A stretch of DNA of 43,883 nt from Sphaerospermopsis aphanizomenoides BCCUSP55 (GCF_001586785.1 NZ_LUFH02000051.1:1-43883); one strand, 5' to 3'. Shown: positions 15,660-23,933, counted from the stretch's first letter. The notes: generated by a model from the letters alone, not told the origin. Program-made: numbers and translations.

Positions 15660-16844
15660 ATGAAAGAAGATTTTATGTTTACATCGGAATCTGTGACGGA
15701 AGGACATCCTGATAAACTGTGTGATCAGATTAGTGATGCCATTATAGACCGATTTTTACAACAAGATCCTTATGGTAGAATCATTACCGAATGTGCAGTT
15801 TCTACAGGTATTGTTTTTATTGCTGCCAGATTTGAACCCAATGCTAATGTTGATTTTACTAACATAGCTAGGCAGGTAATTGAACAAGTCGGTTATCAAC
15901 AAACGGAATTTAATGGTAAAAATTGTAGTATTTTAACTAGTTTGACAGAATTACCTCCAGAAGACCATCATTTATTTGATGAAAAGATTTTATCTGATGC
16001 GGAAATAGAGAAAATTACTGTTACTAATCAGGCTACGGTTTTTGGTTTTGCTTGTAATCAAACTTATACTTTTATGCCTTTACCGATTTGGTTGGCACAT
16101 AAATTAGCTAGACAAATTAGTGAAGTGAGAAAGCAGAAAATCCTCCCATATCTGACTCCAGACGGTAAAACTCAAGTGGGTGTGGAATATAAAAATCGTC
16201 AACCTTATAGAATTCACAGTATTGCAGTTATCGCTAGTCAAAATCAACGTACAGAACCTGATTTACAGCAATTACAAAATGATATTCGAGAAACTGTCAT
16301 TCATCCTGTATTTGCAAATGAGAAAATTAAACCTGATGCCAAAACTAGAATATTTATCAATCCTGATGGACAATTTATTACTGGTGGACCGACTACCCAT
16401 GCAGGTTTAACAGGTAGAAAAAACGCTATTGATACCTATGGTGAATATTCTAAACATAGCGGTTCAGCTTTAAGTGGCAAAGACCCCATTAGAATAGATA
16501 GAATTGGTGCTTATGCTGCCAGATATGCAGCTAAAAATGTTGTTGCTGCTAAATTAGCTGATGAGTGTGAAGTGCAATTAAGTTATTCTATTGGGCTTTC
16601 TCGACCTGTGAGTGTGCAGGTAGAAACTTTTGGAACTGGGAAGATTTCTGATGAGGAAATTACAGCAATTTTAGAGAAACATTTTGATTTTCGGTTAGCA
16701 GGAATTATTAAAAAATTTGATTTAAGGTTTTTACCTTCATTAACTAAAGGTGGTTTTTATCGTAAGCTTGCTGCTTATGGTCATGTGGGCAGGAGTGATA
16801 TAGAATTGCCTTGGGAAAAGGTGGATAAGGTAGGGGTATTTTGA
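15660..16844 (+). CDS. Divergent S-adenosylmethionine synthetase-like protein (MetK family)
   Basis: This 394-residue protein carries the clear MetK framework. It has FTSESVTEGHPDKLCDQISD at the N-terminus, MPLPIWLAHKLAR in the middle, AGLTGRKNAIDTYGEY, SGKDPIRIDRIGAYAARYAA and SIGLSRPVSVQVETFGTG. MetK makes S-adenosylmethionine from methionine and ATP. Two positions are odd. Where canonical enzymes have GGPxGDxGLTGRK, this one has GGPTTHAGLTGRK, so the methionine-contacting Asp (Asp238 of E. coli) is His. The KDPxKVDR lysine (Lys269 of E. coli) is Arg. The usual GGGAFSGKD loop reads SGSALSGKD. It is likely a second, specialised paralogue rather than the housekeeping enzyme. AAGGA stands 8 bases before ATG. 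It is probably in an operon with the ATPase. Confidence 0.88.
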   Translation: MKEDFMFTSESVTEGHPDKLCDQISDAIIDRFLQQDPYGRIITECAVSTGIVFIAARFEPNANVDFTNIARQVIEQVGYQQTEFNGKNCSILTSLTELPPEDHHLFDEKILSDAEIEKITVTNQATVFGFACNQTYTFMPLPIWLAHKLARQISEVRKQKILPYLTPDGKTQVGVEYKNRQPYRIHSIAVIASQNQRTEPDLQQLQNDIRETVIHPVFANEKIKPDAKTRIFINPDGQFITGGPTTHAGLTGRKNAIDTYGEYSKHSGSALSGKDPIRIDRIGAYAARYAAKNVVAAKLADECEVQLSYSIGLSRPVSVQVETFGTGKISDEEITAILEKHFDFRLAGIIKKFDLRFLPSLTKGGFYRKLAAYGHVGRSDIELPWEKVDKVGVF

Positions 16845-17030
16845 ATTAGGTTTTAATAATTCTTTCAACAAAAAAATTAATAAACTAGATACCCAAATCA
16901 TCAAAGAAATTGGTTATCAATTCCCTGTTCATTAAATAATATTAAGTAATTGAAATAATTTATTAGCATAAATGCTATGTTTTTTGTATAAAATTTACCC
17001 AAATCATATAACTCAATTAGCATTTACGCA

Positions 17031-17297
17031 ATGGATGAACAGGAGGGTATTAAACTCACACCTGGTGGAATGAAGAAACTTGGCAATCTTGTTAATATTA
17101 AAGATGACATCATTGCTGATGCTATTCGTGAACGTGGTGGAGGACAAGGACAGGTTAATCAGTTACGCAGCGATTATCAAAATACCAGGGTGGGAGAGTT
17201 GGCTAATTTAGCTGCTACGGGAGATCCAGACGCGGAAACTGCTATCAAAATTCTCAAGCAAGCAAGGAAAAAGCATGATAAATATGGCAATCAATGA
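17031..17297 (+). CDS. Small unknown protein, first of three overlapping genes
   Basis: This is an 88-residue hydrophilic protein I do not recognise. It has the basic stretch LTPGGMKKLGNLVNIKDDII, then RERGGGQGQVNQLRSDYQN, and a C-terminal helix pair GELANLAATGDPDAETAIKILKQA. Glycines and arginines in the middle suggest nucleic acid or protein contact, but no domain can be named. Its 3' end overlaps the next gene by 23 bases. With 17275-17919 and 17906-18163 it makes a compact three-gene unit, preceded by about 185 bases of AT-rich DNA (16845-17030) in which I see no gene. Confidence 0.65.
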   Translation: MDEQEGIKLTPGGMKKLGNLVNIKDDIIADAIRERGGGQGQVNQLRSDYQNTRVGELANLAATGDPDAETAIKILKQARKKHDKYGNQ

Positions 17298-17919
17298 ATT
17301 TCCTATTGGACAAACGTTACTAGGGGTATCAACCATTGAAGATCAAGAATTTGGTGGTGATGAACTTTGTCTTGATGAAGTAAAACTTTATTTTGAAGAT
17401 CCAGAACATAAAATTACACTAGTAACTCTATCACCTATTGTTGATACCGATGAAATTGAAGTCACAATAGAACATACTACCCATCTTCATGCTGCTGATA
17501 GTGTTGGTAATAATCAATTCTCATATTCACTTCCTCTAGGTACAAAATTGATGAATGTCTGGGTATGCGAGAATCAACAAGGTTATCAAGATCAGGTGAT
17601 TTTGGCTTTTGCATCTCTACATCCTAACATTGCTTTTTTAGCAGAAGGGTCAGTGATTAAAGTATTTTTGAATGAGCAAATATTAAAGGATAAAAGACTA
17701 AATGAACAAGCAAGAAAAGAAAGAGAAGAACCATTAAGATCATACGCTGAAATATTACTGGACATGATTAAGCAGAATCCTGAATTAATTTATCAGATCA
17801 AAGAATTAGAAGATATGGTTTTGGGTCAAGCTGCTGAGGTTGCACTTACTCAGTCTAAAATGGTTAATACAGAAGCTTTTACATCTGCACTGGAGGGTTT
17901 AGCTCATGGTAAAATGTGA
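17275..17919 (+). CDS. Unknown 214-residue protein, middle gene of a three-gene unit
   Basis: The N-terminal part (about 1-140) looks beta-rich, with several short hydrophobic strands: DELCLDEVKLYFEDPE, ITLVTLSPIVD, EIEVTIEH and KLMNVWVCENQQGYQDQVIL. The C-terminal part (about 140-214) is helical and charged (LKDKRLNEQARKEREE, then AEILLDMIKQNPEL). I do not recognise it. ATG at 17275 is supported by AAGGA 6 bases upstream. An internal ATG at 17284 is the alternative. It overlaps the genes on both sides (23 and 14 bases), implying coupled translation and a shared role. Confidence 0.65.
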   Translation: MINMAINEFPIGQTLLGVSTIEDQEFGGDELCLDEVKLYFEDPEHKITLVTLSPIVDTDEIEVTIEHTTHLHAADSVGNNQFSYSLPLGTKLMNVWVCENQQGYQDQVILAFASLHPNIAFLAEGSVIKVFLNEQILKDKRLNEQARKEREEPLRSYAEILLDMIKQNPELIYQIKELEDMVLGQAAEVALTQSKMVNTEAFTSALEGLAHGKM

Positions 17920-18163
17920 TGTAGAAAAAATAGAACTACAACTCGACCAAAAAACCCTTGAAAAAGCCCTTACTTTGGCAAAATCCCATAATTTAGACTT
18001 GTCACAGTTGATTGCTTACGCAATTGATAAACTAGCAGCAACAGAACCAGCAAAAGACCGTTTACTGGGATTATTCGCTGATGATCCTGAATCAGTAGAT
18101 GCGATGCTAGAAGAAGTTATGAAAGATCGAGCAGCACACCCACTAAATCAACATTTTGGATAG
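17906..18163 (+). CDS. Antitoxin-like small protein without an adjacent toxin
   Basis: This 85-residue protein has an N-terminal ribbon-helix-helix-like pattern (IELQLDQKTLEKALTLAKSH, then LDLSQLIAYAIDKLA). An acidic toxin-neutralising style tail follows: DRLLGLFADDPESVDAMLEE, then MKDRAAHPLN. The LLGLFADDPE tail is typical of VapB-like proteins encoded before PIN-domain toxins. No PIN gene follows: the next gene is on the opposite strand 29 bases away. It is therefore an orphan or acts with the two upstream genes. ATG overlaps the previous gene by 14 bases with GAGGG about 8 bases upstream. Confidence 0.65.
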   Translation: MVKCDVEKIELQLDQKTLEKALTLAKSHNLDLSQLIAYAIDKLAATEPAKDRLLGLFADDPESVDAMLEEVMKDRAAHPLNQHFG

Positions 18164-18192
18164 CAAATCTAAACCAGATATTAGTTTTTCAC

Positions 18193-19578
18193 CTAATTAT
18201 CATAAAGTTTCAACCAAGGTATCCCTCGTTTAGAAACGCTGCTTAAAAAACGATGTCTTAAATCATCTAATAAATAAAATGCCAAGCAACTAACAACAGC
18301 AATAATAGTTGATATTACTGCCAATTGTACAGGCACATTTATTAAAATTAACAGCAATGCCAAAACGGCAAACACTCCGATACTGGTGGTACAAATTCCT
18401 TGGGCTTTTTCTATGAACAGTAAAGAATTTCGACAACTAGGACAATGCTTTGTATGTCTGTTCCATCTATCGAATAATTGCTGATCATCTAGTTCTTGAA
18501 AACTGGTTTTTATATCTCCTTCCCAAGCCGGACTCCCTCCAGCAAATTCATCTAACCATTTCCTAAAAGTGACGATACCTACATCTGATTTAGCTGGCAT
18601 AAAATAAGCTTTCTGCCAAGGTTTTTGTAATGATGATTCAATGGTTTCTTGAGAGTGCATCATCGCTAAATCTTGATCACCAAGCTTGTAACCAGATATA
18701 TGTTTTAATCCTGTTTGTAAATATTGGGGAAGTAGATTGAAAAACCAATTTTTAGAACCAGAATTCATTCCCGTTAAAAACTTGACTATGTACCGACAAT
18801 AACCTGGTTTGGTTGGTACAAAGTATAATTGAAATAAGTTACTTTTGCCGTTGGCATATTTATATATAGTCGTATTTGCAGAAGGTGGCGTAAACTTCCG
18901 TATAGCTTCCATATCTTTATTTAACACATTATATCCGCTATGTTTGAGAGTAAAACCACCTTGACTTGTGATTTCTCCTACATTTTCAAACTGCTGGATA
19001 GGTACGGTTTTTTCTGGTGAAAAAGATCCAATTCCTTCATGTAAAAATTGAGCATGGGAAGGATCTAAGCTACTTTCAACTGATACGGTATAACCCACAG
19101 GTGCTTCAAACATATACCAGTCTATGGCATCAATATCAAGTTCTGTTTCTGGTGTGGTGGCTGGTTTTTTAGCTGTACAGTCTGTAAATGCTGTTACACT
19201 ATGATCAGGCCATACCCAGAGTAAATTTTGTGCTACTTTTGTCGGATAGGTTGTAACTTGCGAGCGATCACTTTTACAAGCAGTCACTTCCGCTTCACTC
19301 CCTGCTAACATGGGAATTTTTGTACATTTCCCTTCGCTGTTAAAACACCAACCATGATGTCTACACATCAGTGTTCCATCTTCCTTGATTTTTCCCAGAG
19401 ATAGCCGCGCTAATTTATGAGGACAAGCATCATCCATCACCACCCAGTTTTGATGGTTATCTCTCCAAATTACTAACTTTTTACCCAGCAGGTTGACAGA
19501 AGTCGGTTGCTGTGAATCTAAATAACTGATAGGAATAAGAGGATACCATTGCTGAGTCCAAGAAAATTGACTTTCCAT
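18193..19578 (-). CDS. Rieske non-haem iron oxygenase of the PaO/Tic55 type, membrane-anchored
   Basis: This 461-residue Rieske oxygenase coordinates its [2Fe-2S] cluster through Cys52-x-His54 and Cys72-x2-His75 (CPH...CRHHGW). The mononuclear iron site is LDPSHAQFLH (Asp172, His175, His180). A CxxC pair (Cys379, Cys382 in KHCPSCRN) and a long hydrophobic C-terminal segment (about 397-437) are hallmarks of the pheophorbide a oxygenase, Ptc52 and Tic55 group of cyanobacteria and chloroplasts. Members oxidise chlorophyll-derived or related ring substrates. The substrate here cannot be told. It is divergently arranged with cruP, the start codons 88 bases apart, so the two may share control. The C-terminus predicts attachment to the thylakoid or plasma membrane. 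Confidence 0.9.
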   Translation of the reverse strand: MESQFSWTQQWYPLIPISYLDSQQPTSVNLLGKKLVIWRDNHQNWVVMDDACPHKLARLSLGKIKEDGTLMCRHHGWCFNSEGKCTKIPMLAGSEAEVTACKSDRSQVTTYPTKVAQNLLWVWPDHSVTAFTDCTAKKPATTPETELDIDAIDWYMFEAPVGYTVSVESSLDPSHAQFLHEGIGSFSPEKTVPIQQFENVGEITSQGGFTLKHSGYNVLNKDMEAIRKFTPPSANTTIYKYANGKSNLFQLYFVPTKPGYCRYIVKFLTGMNSGSKNWFFNLLPQYLQTGLKHISGYKLGDQDLAMMHSQETIESSLQKPWQKAYFMPAKSDVGIVTFRKWLDEFAGGSPAWEGDIKTSFQELDDQQLFDRWNRHTKHCPSCRNSLLFIEKAQGICTTSIGVFAVLALLLILINVPVQLAVISTIIAVVSCLAFYLLDDLRHRFLSSVSKRGIPWLKLYDN

Positions 19579-19666
19579 AATCCTTAAAATTTAACTTGTT
19601 AATAATCTTCTGTTAAATTATAACTGGCTTCAAAAATCTTAACAATTACACTATCTAACAACTTTT

Positions 19667-21208
19667 ATGTCTTTAACCGAAGAGATTCTTTCCCAACTTC
19701 CAGGCGATGTTTTAGGCGGTTTACGTCGCACAGATAGCATTTTAACATCTCTGCGAACCGATAACCCAATCATCCCCAATGTGGTGACAGAAAACCCTGA
19801 ACCTTTAGACGCTGTGGACTGGGATGTAATTATCTGTGGTGGAACATTGGGAATTTTGATCGGTTGTGCTTTAGCTGTGCGGGGTGTGCGTGTAGCGTTG
19901 CTGGAAAGGGGAATTTTGCGCGGAAGAGAACAGGAATGGAATATTTCTCGTCAAGAATTAGCAGTATTTAGAGAATTAGATTTGTTGACAGAAACAGAAT
20001 TAGCCAGAACTATAGTTACTGAATATAATCCCGCACGAGTTAGCTTTCAAGGTGGTACAGAAGTTTGGGTAGAGAATGTTCTCAACATCGGTGTAGATCC
20101 TATTTATCTATTAGAAACCCTCAAAACTCGTTTTCTTGCTGCTGGAGGCCAGTTATTTGAAAACACGCCTTTTAGTAATGTAGTGGTTCATTGTAATGGA
20201 GTCAAAGTCAATAATCAATTTACAGGTAAATTGTTACTGGATGCAATGGGAAATCTTTCTCCCATCAGTCAACAAGCACGTCAAGGAAAAAAACCAGATG
20301 CACTTTGTTTAGTTGTGGGAAGTTGTGCTGAAGGTTTTCCGGAAAATAACTCAGGGGATTTGTTGTTATCTTTCACGGCTTTGCAAAATCAATGTCAATA
20401 CTTTTGGGAAGCTTTTCCAGCTAAGGATGGGAGAACAACTTATTTATTTACCTATATGGATGCACATCCACAACGTTTGAGTTTAGAAAATTTATTTGAG
20501 GAATATTTACGCCTTTTACCACAATATCAAGGCGTAGAAATTAATCAACTTAACTTTAAACGGGCGTTGTTTGGTTTCTTTCCCAGTTATCGCCAAAGTC
20601 CTCTCCAAACTCCTTGGAATCGGATTTTACCAGTGGGAGATAGTAGCGGTAATCAATCACCTTTAAGTTTTGGTGGTTTTGGGGCTATGGTTCGTCATTT
20701 ACAAAGGTTAACTTTTGGCATTGAAGAAGCATTGATAACTGAACAATTATCTGATCAATCTTTATCAATGCTGCAACCTTATCAACCGAGTTTGAGTGTG
20801 ACTTGGTTATTTCAAAAGGCAATGAGTGTGGGTGTAAATCAACAAATTCCACCTGCACAAATTAACCAACTCCTCTCTGCTGTATTTGAAGAAATGCAGA
20901 AGTTAGGAACACCTGTTTTAAAACCCTTTTTACAAGATGTTGTTCAGTTTGGGGCGTTAACAAAAACTTTGTTAAAAACTGGTTTATCCCATCCCCTATT
21001 AGTTGCTAAAATTATCCCCCAAGTCGGTTTAATCAGTTTACTAGATTGGATGTTACATTACGTTAATTTAGGTGTATATACTAGCTTGTTTTCTCTCCAT
21101 CCCATGTTAGAAATAGTAGTTAAAAATTTACCAATTCAACAACAATATTATTGGCATCGTTGGGTTGATAGTTGGAAGTTTGGTTCTGGTGGTGATTACT
21201 CTGAATAA
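19667..21208 (+). CDS. cruP: CruP-type lycopene cyclase-like FAD protein
   Basis: This 513-residue flavoprotein has a dinucleotide-binding fold at VDWDVIICGGTLGILIG (about 50-66), ending at Glu80 in ALLERG. The RGREQEWNISRQEL segment follows immediately. The N-terminal leader (LPGDVLGGLRRTDSILTSLR) and this segment match my memory of the CruP branch of the CruA/CruP lycopene cyclase family shared by cyanobacteria and plants. GDSSGNQSPLSFGGFGAM (about 325-342) is the second FAD-binding region. CruP's enzymatic role is debated. In plants it limits accumulation of carotenoid epoxides. Here it neighbours a Rieske oxygenase (divergent) and two tandem membrane proteins 14 bases downstream, which are probably co-transcribed. 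Confidence 0.78.
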   Translation: MSLTEEILSQLPGDVLGGLRRTDSILTSLRTDNPIIPNVVTENPEPLDAVDWDVIICGGTLGILIGCALAVRGVRVALLERGILRGREQEWNISRQELAVFRELDLLTETELARTIVTEYNPARVSFQGGTEVWVENVLNIGVDPIYLLETLKTRFLAAGGQLFENTPFSNVVVHCNGVKVNNQFTGKLLLDAMGNLSPISQQARQGKKPDALCLVVGSCAEGFPENNSGDLLLSFTALQNQCQYFWEAFPAKDGRTTYLFTYMDAHPQRLSLENLFEEYLRLLPQYQGVEINQLNFKRALFGFFPSYRQSPLQTPWNRILPVGDSSGNQSPLSFGGFGAMVRHLQRLTFGIEEALITEQLSDQSLSMLQPYQPSLSVTWLFQKAMSVGVNQQIPPAQINQLLSAVFEEMQKLGTPVLKPFLQDVVQFGALTKTLLKTGLSHPLLVAKIIPQVGLISLLDWMLHYVNLGVYTSLFSLHPMLEIVVKNLPIQQQYYWHRWVDSWKFGSGGDYSE

Positions 21209-21222
21209 TATCTGAGGATAAA

Positions 21223-21927
21223 ATGATTGAGCGCAAATCCGGTGGTGTAAAATACTTTGCAGTGCTAATTGAATTACTGCGAGAACGTCAAGTTTTCCTA
21301 GAAGAAATTCGCCAAGGTGTGAGATTACAAAGTAAAATAATTTCTCTTCTAGTTTGTAGTTCTCTATTTATTGCTATGTATGGCGGAATTATAGGCGCAT
21401 ATCATAGCTGGATGCAAGCTTTATCTTCTGCTGTTAAATTACCAGCACTCTATTTAATTACTCTGTTAATTTGTCTACCGACTTTGTTCTTTGCTAATAT
21501 TATTTTTGGTTCAAAGCGCACTTTTGGTCAGTATTTTGCTTTGGTGCTGACAGCGGTTTCAGTTACTAGCGTGCTTTTATTTAGCTTTGCACCAATTACT
21601 TTGTTTTTTTTGATGACAACCAATAATTACCAATTTTTAATTTTACTCAATGTTATTATTTTTGCATTGACTGGATTTATTGGTATTTCTTCTTTATATA
21701 ATGCGACTTATATCGTTTTAGAACAGGAAGATGACGGTAGTAAAACTCGCAAAAAAATTATCCAAGCTTGGTTATTTCTTTATGCTTTTGTGGGTAGTCA
21801 GTTAGGATGGACTCTTAGACCTTTTTTCGGTGCGCCAGATTCGGTTTTTCAACTGTTCCGAGAAAGAGAAGGTAATTTTTATTTAAGTTTATTACAATCT
21901 CTCGGTTATTTATTAGGAATTCGTTAA
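21223..21927 (+). CDS. Polytopic membrane protein, tandem copy 1
   Basis: This 234-residue protein begins with a charged, helix-forming segment (YFAVLIELLRERQVFLEEIRQ). Four to six membrane segments follow, at about 40-60, 76-95, 103-125, 130-152 and 185-200, and the tail is short (LRPFFGAPDSVFQLFR). It starts 14 bases after cruP and is followed 19 bases on by a paralogue. I do not know its function. The conserved FFGAP motif near the C-terminus and the RLQSKI motif at the start of the membrane part are shared by both copies and are probably structural. Confidence 0.8.
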   Translation: MIERKSGGVKYFAVLIELLRERQVFLEEIRQGVRLQSKIISLLVCSSLFIAMYGGIIGAYHSWMQALSSAVKLPALYLITLLICLPTLFFANIIFGSKRTFGQYFALVLTAVSVTSVLLFSFAPITLFFLMTTNNYQFLILLNVIIFALTGFIGISSLYNATYIVLEQEDDGSKTRKKIIQAWLFLYAFVGSQLGWTLRPFFGAPDSVFQLFREREGNFYLSLLQSLGYLLGIR

Positions 21928-21946
21928 TTACTCAGGGGAAATTAAA

Positions 21947-22654
21947 ATGCTAGAACAAGAAGCTTATGTGAAAAAACACTTTGGTGTTTTACTTAGTTTA
22001 CTACGCGATCGCCAGGGTTTTTTAGAAGAAATTAGTCAAGAGGTAAGATTACAAAGTAAAATCAGTTCTCTGTTTGTTACAAGTTCCATATTCTTTGCAA
22101 TTTATGGCGTAATTATTGGCGCTTCTAATAGTTTTGGACAATCATTATCTAGCGCCATTAAATTACCAGCTTTTTATTTATTAACCTTGATTATCTGCTT
22201 TCCTACCTTATTCTTTTTTAACGTCTTATTTGGTTCACGTAGTACCTTTCAGCAACATTTCGCTGTTTTAATGACAGCAGTATCGGTAATTAGTGTTTTG
22301 TTATTTAGTTTAGCACCAGTAACGCTGTTTTTCATGATTACAGCCCCTGATTCATACCAATTTTTTAAACTTTTGAATGTGTTAATATTTGGCATTACAG
22401 GTATTTTTGGTGTGAAGTTTCTTTATGAAGGAATGCAGTTACTGTCTAAACAAGATGAAGTGGGAAAAAAAACCAGGACTACAATTTTAAAATCCTGGTT
22501 ATTTCTTTACGCTTTTGTGGGTATGCAGTTAGGATGGTTTCTCCGTCCCTTTTTTGGTGCGCCCGGTTATAAATTTGAGTTATTTCGAGCAGTAAAAGGT
22601 AATTTTTATTTGGATATTGTTCAAGCGATATCAGAAATATTGGGTATGAGATAA
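21947..22654 (+). CDS. Polytopic membrane protein, tandem copy 2
   Basis: This 235-residue paralogue of the preceding gene is collinear throughout. It has HFGVLLSLLRDRQGFLEEIS at the N-terminus, VRLQSKISSLFV, SVISVLLFSLAPVTLFF and LRPFFGAPGYKFELFR at the C-terminus. Tandem duplication with clear divergence suggests an old event and perhaps a hetero-oligomer. A HIP1 octamer lies near its 5' end (about 22006). A MITE-like element has inserted exactly at its stop codon, and the target duplication restores TAA. The gene is therefore intact, but its 3' untranslated region is new. Confidence 0.8.
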   Translation: MLEQEAYVKKHFGVLLSLLRDRQGFLEEISQEVRLQSKISSLFVTSSIFFAIYGVIIGASNSFGQSLSSAIKLPAFYLLTLIICFPTLFFFNVLFGSRSTFQQHFAVLMTAVSVISVLLFSLAPVTLFFMITAPDSYQFFKLLNVLIFGITGIFGVKFLYEGMQLLSKQDEVGKKTRTTILKSWLFLYAFVGMQLGWFLRPFFGAPGYKFELFRAVKGNFYLDIVQAISEILGMR

Positions 22655-22805
22655 GGGAGCATCCCAAATGTGTAAGTTTATTTTTTGCTTGAGGTCAAGA
22701 CTTGAAATAAACGAACCACGAAGGTACGAAGGACACGAAGGAAAGAGAGTTTTAGAGAGATTTTGCAGTGGCTAAGTTTATTTTTTCAAAATTGGGATGC
22801 TCCCT
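22654..22805. mobile_element. MITE-like element with 14-bp terminal inverted repeats
   Basis: The termini are AGGGAGCATCCCAA (22654-22667) and TTGGGATGCTCCCT (22792-22805), perfect inverted repeats 152 bases apart. GAGATA lies directly outside both ends (22648-22653 and 22806-22811), a 6-base target duplication. The interior has no reading frame. It includes two copies of a TAAGTTTATTTTTT motif and a CGAACCACGAAGG stretch common in cyanobacterial spacers. It was presumably mobilised by a transposase elsewhere in the genome. Confidence 0.82.
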
Positions 22806-22858
22806 GAGATAATTGGTAATGGGTACTGGGTAATTGGTAATAGCTAAAAACTTTTTTA

Positions 22859-22886
22859 CTGTCACCTGTCACCTGTCACCTGTCAC
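22859..22886 (-). repeat. Heptamer array (GGTGACA-type) at the end of the ketopantoate reductase gene
   Basis: Four tandem copies of CTGTCAC on the plus strand (GTGACAG on the gene strand). The array overlaps the 3' end of the gene at 22869 and supplies its last residues and TGA stop. The same heptamer array is found at the end of folA (39778-39819). Confidence 0.9.
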
Positions 22887-23813
22887 CTTCCTATCCAAAA
22901 ATTTCAACTGTTGATATAAACAACGAATTTGAGGTAAATTTACACTTGCTGCTTCTGCTTTTCTTAAGGAGTTACCAAAAATTGCTTCTACTTCCAAAGG
23001 ACGACCTTCATCAAAGTCAATTTTCATGCTAGTCCGATAAGGTTTCATTTTCACTGTATAGTCCAGCATGGTTTGAATGAAGCTTTCAGGAATTAAACGC
23101 CCTGTACTTTTTGCCCCTAATGCTACTTCAAACATCAATTGTTCAACTAACTGACGGGTGTGGATATCTGCCATTAATTCATCTGTTCTCGCATTGAGAA
23201 TAACAGACAGTCCATTGTAGGGAATATTCCAAACTAGCTTTTTCCAACGTCCGAATAATAAATCTTCTACCAGTTCTATGGAAATACCAGCATTTTCAAA
23301 ATCTGTGGCTATTTCTCGCATTTTGTCTGTAATTCCAGTGGGATGATAGTTAGAGGCATATTCACCCAAGGTAATTTGTCCATAGTCTAAATGGCGGATA
23401 TGTCCTGGCCCGACTTTGTTGGAACACAGAAAACATAACCCCCCTATTACCTTGACATTACCGACAATTTCCGCCACTTCTGCTTCTATCCCTAACCCAT
23501 TTTGTAATACCAACACTACACCGTCATCTTTAACGACTGCTGGTAACATCTGCTTTAGTAAGTGGTTTTGAGTTGTTTTGAGTGCTATTACTACCACGTC
23601 ACAACGGGGCATTTTTTCTACATCATTGTATACCTGGACATGGGGGAGAATAAAATCACCATCTTTAGATTCAATGATTAAACCATTTTGCAGGACATCT
23701 AGGTAATCACTTTTAAGTAAAAAGTGGACGTTATGACCAGCTTTTTGCAGTTTTGCGCCATAAAAACCGCCTAATGCACCAGTCCCTAGAATTCCGTAAG
23801 TGCGATCGCCCAT
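22869..23813 (-). CDS. Putative 2-dehydropantoate 2-reductase (ketopantoate reductase family)
   Basis: This 314-residue NADP-dependent reductase has the dinucleotide motif GILGTGALGGFYG (Gly10, Gly12, Gly15). Domain one includes VVVIALKTTQ, and LVLQNGLGIEAEVAEIVG follows. The C-terminal helical domain starts with GRWKKLVWNIPYNGLSVILN, where the conserved catalytic Lys-Asn pattern of PanE-like enzymes lies. PanE makes pantoate for coenzyme A. The family also holds enzymes acting on other keto acids, so the substrate is not certain. The last residues VTGDR and the stop are encoded by a heptamer array, so the native C-terminus may be lost. A HIP1 site overlaps the start region. Confidence 0.85.
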   Translation of the reverse strand: MGDRTYGILGTGALGGFYGAKLQKAGHNVHFLLKSDYLDVLQNGLIIESKDGDFILPHVQVYNDVEKMPRCDVVVIALKTTQNHLLKQMLPAVVKDDGVVLVLQNGLGIEAEVAEIVGNVKVIGGLCFLCSNKVGPGHIRHLDYGQITLGEYASNYHPTGITDKMREIATDFENAGISIELVEDLLFGRWKKLVWNIPYNGLSVILNARTDELMADIHTRQLVEQLMFEVALGAKSTGRLIPESFIQTMLDYTVKMKPYRTSMKIDFDEGRPLEVEAIFGNSLRKAEAASVNLPQIRCLYQQLKFLDRKVTGDR

Positions 23814-23933
23814 TTCATCTATAACTTAATCTTAGAAAAATCATAAAGGGATATTGTACCAAGTTTTTAATTTATAAAACTTAAACATGATTTACTATTC
23901 TTTATGACCAATGACTAAGGTGAGGTAACATCA

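Noticed and set aside
16845-17030. Possible small gene remnant ending in IIKEIGYQFPVH before 17031
   Set aside because: About 25 codons without a start and with no recognisable homology; chance in AT-rich DNA is as likely.
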